Shown here: positions 49,188 through 61,019 of the stretch, one piece after another
Layout of the letters: each line of letters begins with the position of its first letter
Numbering within the stretch: position 1 is the first letter of the stretch
Origin: Vesta saturnalis
Lineage: Eukaryota; Arthropoda; Insecta; Coleoptera; Lampyridae
Length of the DNA: 64,000 nucleotides
NCBI GenBank assembly: GCA_036346205.1
Contig: JARFJB010001984.1
Location: 328,501-392,500 of the forward strand
Direction of reading: 5' to 3'
Made by a program: the position numbers and the translations under genes
Notes under the pieces: generated by a model
Databases searched by the model: none
Told to the model about the DNA's origin: nothing
What the model saw: only the letters and a program-made list of their open reading frames with translations

Positions 49188-50480
49188 AAACTAGTGCACC
49201 TTTAAAACAGAACTACACAAAATAAGATAAAGTAATTCATTCAACCGTACGAGCGGTAAAAACGAGAGAATTTTTGTGAACACGATCTATAAAATACGTC
49301 AGCACAAACTTGAGGCCACAGACTAGAACGCAAATATGTGAAATTCGGTATGCTTTCGTCGTCTCTCTACCTTGGAAAATCAACCCTAGTTTACCACGTT
49401 ATGAGAGCCATAATCGCCTAACTTTTAGTTCCTTATCTAAACCAAGTACTAAGTATCGCGTTGTAACATCATCCTGACTCGACAAATACACGATTTCGTT
49501 AAGTAAACTTAACTACAAAAAAACAATTTTTATAACGCCATTTCCACTTCAAAACTAAACTAACAAATCAACAATAATAGGATTATCCGATATCTACTAA
49601 AATACTTTTTACTACTTGAACTCATCAAGAGGCGTAAGCAATTATTACAACAATCTTATCAGAATGACTGCTGGAAACTAATTGGGTAATACGCTAAATA
49701 TATTTAAGTAACTTACAGTTTACTTACGAATTGGAAAACAAAATTGCCTTTTCTTGGCAGGAAGTTATTGGCAATGAATGGATGGTTAGTGTAAAATCGT
49801 TTTGGAAGGCTCTTAAATGAAATACGTTTTTAAACTGTAATTCTAATCGTTCTACAAAATACAAAATTAATTTTATTATAGAAAACAGAGCGTGCAATCT
49901 ATCATCGGAATCTCACCTTAGAGAGGACTTCATACGGTTATAGAATACGTTTATTGTACTCGTAAATGTCTTGTTCGAAAAACTCTAAACTAAGGAAATT
50001 AATGAACCTGTCGAAGGAAACGAGGAAAATAAATACCATTGCATAATTTACATACACCATCTTACTAATGTAACCCAAGCATCTATAAATAATAAAATAT
50101 CTATTTTTTAACCCAAATTCTTTACTAATACTAAAGGCAAAACGAAAATAAGTCACAATAAAGGGTGTAGTCTTCAGAGGATTCAATAATCCCATAATTT
50201 AAATAAAGGATGAGTAAAGGGCAAATTTCCACTTGGATGTTTTGATGTTTTTCCCGACCTCTAGAGGGCACTTTCTGACAATCTCTCAAATTTTGCATTT
50301 TTTCACAAAAAATTTAAACCGAATGATATATTAGTTATAAGTCAATATGACAGACCACAATAAAATTATCCAATATAATTTCTACATTTTAATTAATAAA
50401 AGCCATCAAACAAAGAAGGGTATAAGTAACAAATGGTTTATTTATTTGATTTTTCGTCATACGAGTATACTTCTCTTATA
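49188..50480. other. AT-rich intergenic DNA, no gene recognised
   Basis: Begins at the right edge of duplication copy 2 and ends at mariner C. The only sizeable frame (49,938-50,195, minus, 85 codons) has no recognisable motif and an AT-driven hydrophobic composition. Confidence 0.4.
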
Positions 50481-51280
50481 CAGGGTGTCCCAGACTAATT
50501 CACCCAAATAGGGTAAGTAGAGACATTCGAATGGGACAAAAACTAATCCATATTATTCCTAAGACACTTCAATGTGACGTAGAAAAAATCATCCCCTAAA
50601 TATTTAACCCTTAGTGGCATTCCCTAGCTTTAAAATATTTAATAGCGCCCGGTATATATTTTCATAATTTTGGATTCAGTTCTCCATAATCTATCCAACA
50701 AGTTTTTCAAAATCAAAATCGGTTCATAAATAAGCAATAAAAAGGGTTAATTGCTTTTTATTGTTAATCCAGGTTGCTATGATATGATTGTGTTGTCAGA
50801 TGAAGTCGGTTCATAAATAATCAAGGAAGTGTTGTGTATTTATTTTTGTTTATTTAATTAACAATAAAAATAAATGTGAAAAATAATAACAATTAACAAA
50901 TTAACATTATTTACAATAAATGTTCGAATTGTAGCCCACCTGCTGCAACACACATTTCGAATCGTGTAAGTAAGTCACATGCATGTCTTATGTTGTCTTT
51001 TAATTCATCTACATGATTAGGTTTTGATTGGTAAACTATGGCTTTAATAACCCCCCAAAAGAAATAGTCGAGAGGTGACATTCAAAATCAAAATCGGTTA
51101 TAAATAAGCAATAAAAAGGCTTAATGTCTTTTTATTGGTAATCCAGGTTGCCAAAATTTGATTATTTCAGATATTATTGTATCTGTCAGTCTACGACCAA
51201 CAATTTTTATTTTCCGTTTGCAATAAAAATATTAAACCAATATTATTTGCACTTGTTGTAATTGTGTATAACATTTTAAT

Positions 51281-52250
51281 ATGCCTTTGTTGTTTACTCC
51301 AGAAGAGTACGTTGATATGATACTTATTTATGGAGAATGTTTGAAAAATATGAGAAATGCCCAACAACTATATCATGAAAGGTTTCCAAATCGAACCATT
51401 CCCTATGAAAAAACGTTTGAGTAATTGGAGAGCTCTTTTAGCAAGGGTTATTTTCCAAATAATAAACGTGGTGCAATTGAAAGAACAGTTAGCTTATGTA
51501 AATTTTAATCCTAAAGTATCTGCAAGAACCCTGTCCATTGAAGTTGGTATATCAAGAAGTTCAGTTTACAGGATTTAGAAGACTTAATAGAAAGAATGAT
51601 GTTAAAAATTAATGACCAGCCATATTTTTTGTCAAAAATACTATGGAGCTATGATGCTAGATTTCACAATAATGGTGTAGTCAACCCTCACAATGCGAAT
51701 TACTGGTCTCCATTAACCCACATTGGGTGATGAAACAAGATTTTAACATGTTCAAAATGTGTGGTGCGGTTTATGTAATGCCCGTGTTATAGGACCTTAA
51801 TTTTTGACGATACTTTAACAGTTTTCGATATTTAGATTTTTTAGAAAACATACTACCGGATTTGCTAGAAGATATTCTTCTTAATCAACGTCAAGAAATG
51901 TGGTGGCAACAAGATGGCGCTCCTGCACATAATGCTAGAATCGTTAGCACCCATCTACAAAACCGTTTTGATAACCGCTGAATAGCAATCGCATCTCCAG
52001 AAATTGTGTGGCCTACACGTTCATGTGATTTGTCACCTCCCAACTCGTTCTTTTGGGGGTTGTTAAAGACATTCTTTGCCAATCAAAACCTAATGATGTA
52101 GATGCATTAAAAGACAACATAAGACAGGCGTGTGACCGAGTTACTTCTGCAATGATTCATGCAACCTGTACCAGAAATCTACTTACACGATTCGAAATGT
52201 GTGTGATGCAGCAGGTGGACTACAATGTAAATAATATTAATTTGTCAATT
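51281..52250 (+). pseudogene. Mariner C transposase (DUF4817 plus DDE), decayed
   Basis: ATG at 51,281: MPLLFTPEEYVDMILIYGEC then RNAQQLYHERFPNRTIP, DUF4817. Further motifs are SARTLSIEVGISRSSVYRI (helix-turn-helix, about 51,520), a degraded first-Asp stretch, WWQQDGAPAHNARIVSTHLQ (second Asp, about 51,900), and RSCDLSPPNSFFWG (about 52,022), where the third catalytic Asp is replaced by Asn. The C-terminal NDVDALKDNIRQACDRVTSA runs to near 52,250. A frameshift at about 51,405 and others at 51,575-51,850 inactivate it. The last 70 or so codons are inside the right arm. Confidence 0.85.
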
Positions 52251-52461
52251 GTTATTTTTTTCACATTTATTTTTATTGTTAATTTAAGGCTACCTTGATT
52301 AAATAAAAAAAATAAATACAACGGGCTTCCTTGATTATTTATGAACCGACTTTATTCATCTGACGACATAATCAAGTCATAGCAACCTGAATTAACAAAG
52401 AAAAGCAATTAAGCCTTTTTCTTGCTTATTTATGAACAGATTTTGGTTTTGAACAACTTGT

Positions 52462-53561
52462 AACGAATCTTTTACGTTCTTCGTTCATTTAGTTTAGGCA
52501 ACTTAATTTGTATTTTGGTGTAACTTAAGTTGCATATCTTCTTAGGGGTTCATACTTCCGTATCTTTGAATTAATTTTTCGCGCACCTGATTCGGAAGCG
52601 TCCTTTAGCATTGCTGATGTACGTTTATTTCATGGGTGAAGCCATCTTTGGTTTCCACCTAAATTTTGTGAAAATAGCTATTGATTTAATGGTAAGATAC
52701 TTTTAACTTGTATTATATTAAAAACTAAAACATTTGCTTTTTGCAGGCACTTTGATTTACACATTTATTTACTTTTATTGGTATTTTTAAGTACACTTGT
52801 ACTTATACGTTGCTATCTTTGGATGATTTCATTTTATGATTACATGTTCCATTTAATTCAGATCTAAATTTAGACCACACCTTTTTATTTGAACCTTCAA
52901 GAGAATGCAATGAACACTGGATTATTCAAATTTCGTGAAGTAAAATTTGTAAAAAGTAAAATTCAACTTTGGTATGGTTTACAACGTACATCATTGTTAT
53001 TACAACATATTGCGCAATATTGGTGCAAAGATTACATCACCTTTGGTTTACATCTCCGTATTTCTTTAGATACCAGAGGTTATCAAAAAGTTGTGTACAA
53101 ACATTTTCGAACAGGTATTTATATCCTTAATTTAGTCATTTAAGGCTATTACAATTAGTTTTTAAGATATATTTTATATAATTCTAAATTTAAATATTTA
53201 ATAAACATAGTTTGTATACCTTTTATTTTGACATTGTGGTGAATTTTTTATTGTATCCTCGGTTTAGTTATTCCTAGCATAATCAAAAAATAACTTGGCG
53301 TCCGAGATAATTTTTAGTATTGTTACATTGCAGTTACTATATTTATGTTAAGTGGAAATAACTAAGCAGAAATTTGTGGTAATTAAGCAAATCAAAAAAA
53401 GATTGAACCGGCCTGCTTTAACCTACCGATTGAGACAACGGAATTATCTTTATTGAGTGTTTTGGATCTCTGGTTAGTTTAACGATTTGTTTTGAGAACT
53501 TTGCACCTATTTATTTATTATTAAATTATTTATACGTGGCGTTTTAAACCACTTATTATAA
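52462..53561 (+). other. 1.1-kb insert in mariner C right arm, flanked by ACTTGT
   Basis: The uninterrupted left arm shows that this segment is foreign to the inverted arm. It is bounded by direct repeats ACTTGT (52,456-52,461 and 53,562-53,567), which fits a target-site duplication. Its own ends (AACGAATCTTTTACG and CCACTTATTATAA) are not inverted repeats. Inside are exon-like stretches with matching splice signals: an open MGEAIFGFHLNFVKIAIDLM ending at GTAAGA (52,692), an acceptor TTTTTGCAG (52,744), and an exon-like block at 52,862-53,114. It could be a captured piece of a host gene, or an unknown non-autonomous element. Confidence 0.55.
52862..53114 (+). pseudogene. Exon-like open block inside the insert, family unknown
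   Basis: Preceded by TTTAATTCAG and followed by GTATTT. The first part reads LNLDHTFLFEPSRECNEHW in one frame to a stop at 52,936. The second part, in the next frame, reads FKFREVKFVKSKIQLWYGLQ, then RTSLLLQHIAQYW, then LDTRGYQKVVYKHFRT up to the donor. Amino-acid composition (Trp, Cys, His, balanced charges) is unlike the AT-driven frames around it, so it was probably coding once. I do not recognise the family. One frameshift at about 52,930. Confidence 0.45.
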
Positions 53562-53795
53562 ACTTGTTGGATAGATTATGGAGAACTGAATCCAAAATTA
53601 TGAAAACATATACAGGGTGTTATTAAAAATTTGAAAGTTAGGGGATGCCACCAAGGGGCAAATATTTAGGGGATGATTTTTTCTACACCATATTGCAATG
53701 TCTTAGGAATGGTATGGATTAATTTTTGTCCCATTCGAATATCTCTATACGTTTATGAGATATGGCCTGGGTGAATTAGAGTCTGGGACACCCTT

Positions 53796-55176
53796 TATAA
53801 CCACGTTCCAAGGTATATATTTTTTTAGATATCTTCCTAATAATGATAAGATCGATAAATATAAGAAAGAAACATAAATGAAAAAATATATTATATCTAC
53901 ACCAATCTTCAGTATAATGTAAAACTATCGTAATATAAATGTTGCGTCATATTTTACATTCTTGGCTTTGATTTTTTTACATAGAAATTATGTTAAATTT
54001 TTACCAAGAAAAATTGTTATGCTTGCTGCTTATTTTGAATTTGTACAAGTTCGGTAACTGTCGCATTATATGTTTTTTATCCTACTTAGACACCTTATAT
54101 TTTAAAATACCTATTAGGTATTTATTCAGTGTATGATTTCCGCTATTACTAACTCTTCACCCTGAGTTTAGTCCTAAGGTACACGAAAAACCCTGTAAGA
54201 CTGAGTCTATTTCTTTAGGCGACATGCGTATCACGTTGTATTGCGTCAGGCGTTGACTGATAATGAATCCGGCGTGCAACTTGATTATTGTCACTGGCTA
54301 CTGGAAACCTTAACCAAGATACTAAGTTAGTAATGGAAACTATGTGAAACGATGAAGCAACATTTCATAGTAACGGTAGTGTTAACCTGCTTGATATGCA
54401 CTATTAGGCGACAAATAATCCACATTGTATGCATGAAGTCCGATATTGAAGCCAATGGATATAGCATTGTTGGTGGAAAAATGGAAAAGCCTTTTATATT
54501 TAACCAGCCGCTAGATAAGCCTACATATTTAGTTTGTTTTTTTAAAACGATTTTCCTTTTCCCTTGCAAAGCGTGTCGTTGGAAGCCCAAGTGCCTTTGT
54601 CGTGTCAGCATGTTGGGTTCCTAGCACATCAAATTAATTTTAAATATTCGTCTAAAACATGTCCCGATGGCGAATCGTCCCTACATCGAATTTGACCAAC
54701 GGCCAATGGCGACGGTGAATCGGCGAAGGCGAACCGGCGACGGCGAATAGTCTATGCTACCTTTGCACAGTTAAATATAAAATTAAATTAAATTAAAATC
54801 TAAAACCAAAAATATTTAAATTTGTATAACCGCAATTGCTGGCACAAATTTTATTAGATTTATTAAATTTTATTCTAAATACGTCACAAGAGATAAGCAG
54901 TGCTGTTGTAAAACAACACCTGCAATACCTTAAGTCGTTAACTTTATAGTGTGTTAAACTCAATGGTTAAGGGCATTCATGAGTTGAGGAGATATATTTC
55001 TTTAAAGGAAGGAATATTATTTATAATTGGTTGAATTTTAATTTAATGTACGAGTACATACATACAGGCATTGACTTTTAGTGTGTTAGAGTCAATGGTA
55101 CAGGCATTGACAAGTGTGTAAAGTGGGTGAGTTGTAGGGAGAGCTTTTGTGTTATTTTTGTATCGTGTCTGTAGCA
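53796..55176. other. Intergenic DNA with a small GGCGA-rich patch
   Basis: No family is recognised. An open frame at 54,352-54,624 (90 codons) has no motif I know. At 54,705-54,750 there is a short imperfect repeat of GGCGAA/GGCGAC, with outliers from 54,666, which is striking in AT-rich surroundings. At about 55,060-55,110 the phrase CAGGCATTGAC occurs twice, 38 bp apart. Confidence 0.4.
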
Positions 55177-55309
55177 ATGTCTACCTTGGTTTCTGGAAAG
55201 ATTTGTCAGTATTTTAATTGTGGTTTAAGTAAGACAGACAATAAAGAATTCAAATTATTTATTTCGCCAAAAAGACTTAAAAAGTGCGAAGTGCGGGTTA
55301 TAAATTCAG
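55177..55309 (+). CDS. THAP-domain exon (N-terminal half), incomplete
   Basis: ATG at 55,177, then CQYFNCGLSKTDNKEFKLF and ISPKRLKKCEVRVINSG, ending at a 5' splice site (CAG/GTAATA, 55,310). The Cys-x4-Cys pair, the Phe-x-x-Pro position (FISPK) and the INSG before the intron match the first half of a THAP C2CH zinc finger. The expected second half (Trp..., Cys-x2-His) should lie on a downstream exon, which I do not find within the next 8 kb. It may be an intact first exon of a host or domesticated-transposase gene, or a remnant. The 5.8-kb fragment is the opposite half but is more than 49 kb upstream on the same strand, so it cannot be this gene's second exon. Confidence 0.55.
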
Positions 55310-55515
55310 GTAATACATTCTTTGAACTTAATAAATTGCACGAAATAAAATAAGAAATGAACCAATAACATTTTACTTTAATTTAGATATTAACACGAAA
55401 ATTGTCAAAGCTTGACTTTTTCGTGTGTGAAAGAAATTGCAATGATTGAGACTTTTATTTACGTAGTTATTTTAAAATCGTACCTTCATATCCTCACGTT
55501 ATTTATGTGTTGCAG

Positions 55516-55519
<4 letters not shown>

Positions 55520-55590
<71 letters not shown>
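55520..55590. repeat. (TA)n array
   Basis: About 35 TA units between GCAAA and AATGAATG. Confidence 0.97.
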
Positions 55591-55592
<2 letters not shown>

Positions 55593-56600
55593 GAATGTGC
55601 AGTGCATCGGGCATGTTTGTTAAAATTATTGATAAGGACCAAATTATTTAAATCATGTAAATGGCTTTCTCATAATATTAAGAATAGTTCAAACAAAAAA
55701 TTAAACATCTTACGTAATGTGTAACTGTACGAATTACGATCCGTTTATAAACACCTTTTTCGAATAAACTGTGGGGCTTAGTGAAAATGTCACAGTATAT
55801 AATAGATGTAAAACCTAAGTGGTTGTCACCTTTCCCTATTTCTCCGTTTGTCTATTGTGTGTTAAAGTCAATGATACTGCTCAAAAAGTTGTAGTGGTTA
55901 AAAACGAAAACTACATTAAACTTTCATAATCCTTTTTGAGACCAAAATTCCGTGCTATAATTATTACCAATATCCAGTGAAAAGAACGACTATAAAAAGG
56001 AAAAATTCAGCCGGAAGGTGTCTTTCGTTTGCACAATACTGGATTCCAATAAGAATAAAGCGAAGGAAAGTACATGGGATGTTTAAACTGCTTTACAATT
56101 CGTTCATAAATGTCGTTCTCTCTAAGAAATTGCACGTATTAAACGGACATTGTTACTAGTTGTAGGAATACTTATAATTTATGGATTTGTAGAGCCACAC
56201 TAGAAATGGATAGGTTAAATATTGTGATTAGCTAATAATGTTTTCAATGACGTAATAGGTGCTAAATGCCATTTTGCTGCTTCGATGTATCCGCAAAGCA
56301 CTAACTTCTACAGAGACCCGGCGTTAATTAGGGATGATTAAACAGATGTACATTTGAGCTTACAACCCACATAACCACTGTAAATAATTGAACACACTTA
56401 ATTGCAATTCCAAATTTGTACCTGCTAAATAGAGATGCATAAATGACTTTAAAGTCTAACTCTTTAGAGATATTCAGTATTAAATTCGTCATTAAATTCG
56501 GCAGTTTTAAACTTTTGATTGTATGCATAATCTGTAGAGGATATAATTGTTACAAAATAGATAGTTATTATTGTTAAATATTATCTTTCGCGTAATTCAA
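55591..56600. other. AT-rich intergenic DNA, no gene recognised
   Basis: A 60-codon basic frame (55,977-56,159) and a minus frame (56,328-56,528) have no recognisable motifs. No repeat ends are seen. Confidence 0.4.
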
Positions 56601-58634
56601 TGTGTTGTCCCCCAGGTACCCTATCTTGAAATTTTAATTTGAACTTATTTGCAATAATGTAAATTCAAGAACCAAACAATCGCTAAGTGATTTATCTTGA
56701 CTTGACTGACAATAATGTCACTATTACTCAAATTAATTGCCTGCCTTACATTGACTTTCCGGGAAATAATTAAAACATTAGCAATTATTTACAAGTCTGA
56801 TATTTAATTACTCGCAAACCTCAAATCTGATGAAACGAAGTGGCCGTCTAGTGTTAGGAACGTTATTCTAAATGAGATAGCCTGGATGAGGTAAGTGTTG
56901 CATCATGTGGGGCAGGTAAAAAAAATGAAACTACCCAAATTAAAATCAACGAACTTGCCCACCGGTGGTTCAGCCCGTTACTCTGCTATTGTGGAAAGAA
57001 CCACCAATAAAACCCACTTTATTCATAAATAATTGCACAAGTATATTAGTAAATCAAATAACAAAAAAAACAACGAAAGGGTTAAACATATAACAAAACA
57101 CCATTAAATCAGGTTAAAGTGCGTACAAAATTATAACGTTTAAGATAAAATGAATAAAAAGCAGTTTAGTTACACAGAAACATAATAATAAAAAACAACA
57201 CATATAGTCACACTCACAATTGGGTCATAAATAATCAAATTAAAAATCGTAACACCAAACATGTGGCTCTTTTTAAAAACCAATCATGCCGGTCTTTAGG
57301 TAAATAAGCACATAAAATAATAAAGCAAATCACGATACATATAAAATACACCAGCAGTAAAATTGCACAGGTAATAAGGTAAATGCGAGGATCAAAATAA
57401 AACAGACAAGGAATTTAAAAAGTACCCAATTGTTTAGTGACAACTAAAGCACAAAATACATAAGTCACATTGTAATGAAGCACATAGAAAAGAAAAATCA
57501 GCTCGCAGGAAAATAATAATAAATAACTTCAACGAACTGAAATAAACTCTAAAACAAATAAAGGTAAATAGATCACTAACTCCGTTACATTCACCTATAC
57601 AACAAATAAACAACAAATAAAATTGGGTGTTTAATGTGGCTGGTGTTACCAACAGGCAATTCTTACAATTAATAACCCGGATTATACCCATTCACCAGCC
57701 ACATTACACATTATAAATATAACAACAAAAAAATCAATTCGAAATCAGGTTAAGGCGCTTGGCACTGTCCTTATTTTAGGCAGATTTCCTTAATGAGTCG
57801 TACAATAAGATAACCTTTGCGATCAATTTGGTATTTACCATTACCAGCCACTACACATTATAGCACATTTATATAAAACAATAACAATCTAATTGAAAAA
57901 TATTCGAGATTGAGGCACAAATGCATTACCGTTTATTTAAAGAAAAGACAACTTAGTGTTGGCGAATTCAAAAGAAAAATGTACACGCAAGAATTATTTT
58001 AAAGACAAACTGTTTACAATGAAGGTATTTAATTAACCCAAAAATCGATTTGGTTTGATTGAAAATCTAACTGCAACTCTCCCCCTTTGACTTCAAAACT
58101 AACTATATCTACTCCCGAAAAACCACCCCCGTCTTTCAAAAGTAATAAAAAAAACAAGAAACACTATCTTATGTTGGAACCGTTTCATATTAATTCTTGC
58201 ATGACATCTTAATTTTAAAAATATGCACTCGCTCGTAACAAACCCTATATTTACGTCTCTCGAGTTTCCCAGTAACAAAGATATCTTTTGATCGCGGTCT
58301 GTCCAGCCGTAATCAATCAGAGTAATGACATTTTTACATCAAGGCGCGTACAGGAAAAATTCCAACGATTTGTCACAACCCTTCAGTAAAGCAATTTTAA
58401 GCGTGCAGCTACCACTCACCCCCTATCATGTGTTTACATATATATTAGTTACAAACAATCCTATATTCCTGAGATAAAAATATATAAATAAAAATATTTT
58501 GAAGACAATAGCAAATTACCACGTATTATTAAGATAAAAAACAAATCCACTGATTATCTTTTCTATCGTGGTAACAATGGCGATTTGACAAATGTTTATT
58601 ACAATAATAAAACTTTCGCGGTCCGCTACCCACA
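56601..58634 (-). mobile_element. Solo-LTR-like element, minus copy 1 (family L)
   Basis: Read on the minus strand it begins TGTGGGTAGCGGACCGCG (58,634) and ends GGGGGACAACACA (56,601), matching the plus copy at 28,993-30,738 end to end. The shared polyadenylation-type region is at about 57,000-57,030, and AAGACCGGCATGATTG at about 57,295. It includes about 430 bp that the plus copy lacks (58,195-58,600). At about 2.03 kb it is the longest version here. No coding potential is seen. Confidence 0.75.
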
Positions 58635-60270
58635 GTTTAAATATATAACGAAACACCATTAAATAACATTAAGAGAAAATTAATAAAAAGCAGTTTAGTT
58701 ACACAGAAACACAATAATAAAAAAACACATGTAGTCACACGCACAATTGGGTCACAAATAATCAAAATAAAAAAAAAATCATAATAAAAATCGTAATACC
58801 AAATATGTAGCCCTTTAAAACCAATCATGCCGGTCTTTAAGTAAATAAGCACATAAAACAGTAAAGCAAATTGCGGTACATATAAAGTACAACAGTAAAA
58901 TTGCACAGGTGATAATAAGGTAAAGGCAAGGACAATAGGAAACACAAGGAATTTACACGTACCCAAATGTTTAGTTACCACCAAAGTACAAAATACATAA
59001 GTCAAATTACAATAAATCACGTACAAAGAGAACTCAGCTGGCAAGCAAATAATTCTACTTAAACAAACTGACAAAAAACTCATTAAAACAAAGCCTTACA
59101 AGGGTAAGTTATAAATAAATCACTAACATCGTGATCGATACATAAGTTTGAGTGCGTTAGAAAAATATAGTGCTCCTCTTCAGGTTACACATTCATCTAT
59201 ACAACAAATAAACAATGGAAATAAAAATTTGACGTGTTTAATGGTCTGGCCCAGAGTGTGTACCTACTTGGCCATTGACTTTTACAATTAGTAACCAAAG
59301 CGGTATCCTGTACCCGTACGCCAGCCACCTCTACATAAATATAAATATAAACAACAAACAGCAATGATAATTCGCACAAATACCAGAGTGAAGGAATCCG
59401 GTACTATCCTTTATTTTATCGAATTTCCGCTTACGGAGCCCGCGTACGAATGAGATACCTTCGCAAGGCAATGTTTGATTCTTTTAATGCGTTACACAGG
59501 CTGATTGGCTGCGAGCTTTCATTTATATAAAAATACATACATTAGAATAACTATTCCCTTAATTGATCACAGATACAAATCGTTAACATACGCGGTTTAA
59601 CTTCAAAAGGGTGACTGTTATTTATAGATTAATATTTGAAAAACACATTACAACTCCCGAAAGAAAAGAGAACTTAATGTTGGCGAATTCAAAAGAAAAA
59701 TGTACACGTAAGAATTATTTTAAAGACAAAATTTTTAAAATGAAGGTATTTAAGTGACACAAAAATCGATCTAGCTCGATTAACACTCTAACTGTAACTC
59801 ACTTTTCCCCGTTTTCAAACCTAACTAACTTTACTCCCGCAATCAACCCCCGTTTTTCAAAGGTAATACAAAAAATAATAAACATTCATTTACATTGGAA
59901 CAGTTTCATATTGTTATTGCACAACAGCTTAATTTTAAAAATATGCATTCATCCGTAACAAACTCATATTTCTCTCTCGAGTTTCCAAGTAACAAACAAA
60001 GATATCTTTTGATCGCGGTCTGTACCGACACAATTACTTATTAGCTAGTGACATTTTTCCATTGAGAATCGGCTCACAAGATATTCCAATGATTCATTAC
60101 ACCCCTTCAGTAAAACATTTTTAAACGTGCACCTACTAGTCACCCCCCCAACATGTGTTGTACAACCCTAGACAAATATCAGTTGCAAACAATCCCACAT
60201 TCCTTACATAAAATATATAAATGAAATCTTTTGAAAACATTAGCAAATTACGACGTATTATCAAGATATA
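58635..60270 (-). mobile_element. Solo-LTR-like element, minus copy 2, truncated both ends (family L)
   Basis: Same orientation as and directly adjacent to copy 1. It matches from TATATATTTAA (58,635; about 480 bp of the 3' part is missing) to AAAAATCCGATACATG (about 60,270; the 5' terminus TAGCGGACC is missing). Landmarks are AAGACCGGCATGATTGG, GCGAATTCAAAAGAAAA (reverse) and GATCGCGGTCTGT. Relative to copy 1 it has its own insert around 59,140-59,400 comparable to plus-copy sequence at 29,330-29,760. Confidence 0.7.
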
Positions 60271-61019
60271 AAAAAAAATCCGATACATGCAAATCTTAAA
60301 AGCACCAGAAGCGATATAATTTTATGAAAATGTAAACGTTCACGATTATCACGCATAATTAAAATACTAAAACGCAGACATAAGCCTGAAATTAACGTAT
60401 ACGGTCTGACAAACGTACAAAGCTAACTAAGGAGTATAAATTTATTTTAGTAAAGGACAGCTAGATGTCTAATAGCTTAAATATTATTATACTGCCTTGA
60501 AGTTGAGAATTCAGAACACCGTCTGACGGACGAACACAAACAATCATAAAAGAACAAATTTAATCAAGCTACAATGTACATGTATTGTTATGAAAAACTT
60601 TAATTTGAAATTAATAAAAGCAATCGGAAATGAAACTGTCAAACCAATTGAAGATCACTAAAATCAAAATATCATGGAAACAACACAACACTCCAATCTA
60701 CAAAGTGCAAATTAAAAAAGATTAAATAATACGTTTTATTAGGATAATTATAGATTGATAGATAATAGGATTATTTTATAAGCGATCATTTTTACCCTCT
60801 ATTACGCATATAAGCATATTAAATACTAAAGATTGCATATAACTATATTAGCATAATTTTACAATCCATGTGGTGGAATTCTCGCTGGAATTCTCCCAAC
60901 ATATAATCAGTAACACGGACCCACAGACATACACACACGGGCACACGCACACACCACCCCCACACACTGGCACACAGTTAACAGACACAGAGGCCGGCAG
61001 AACATGAAATAAACACACA
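60271..61019. other. AT-rich DNA grading into a CA-rich array
   Basis: No gene is recognised. From about 60,915 the sequence becomes CA-rich with irregular CACACGGGCACACG units, and a short less repetitive bridge (60,975-61,015) precedes the regular array. Confidence 0.45.

Larger units (their letters stand above)
50481..53795 (+). mobile_element. Mariner C (DUF4817 type), long inverted ends, with nested insert
   Basis: The termini CAGGGTGTCCCAGACTAATT at 50,481 and the inverse AAGGGTGTCCCAGACT ending at 53,795 are flanked by TA on both sides. The left arm is continuous (50,481-51,080). The right arm is the inverse, split into 52,033-52,461 and 53,562-53,795 by a 1.1-kb insertion. The inner part of each arm contains the transposase 3' coding end (sense on the right, antisense on the left). 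A sub-block (TCAAAATCAAAATCGGTT-type) of the left arm recurs at 51,083. Total length without the insert is about 2.2 kb. Confidence 0.85.

Noticed and set aside
54352..54624. 90-codon plus frame as a secreted or membrane protein
   Set aside because: Hydrophobic start but no recognised family and no splice or codon support; the opposite strand is equally open.
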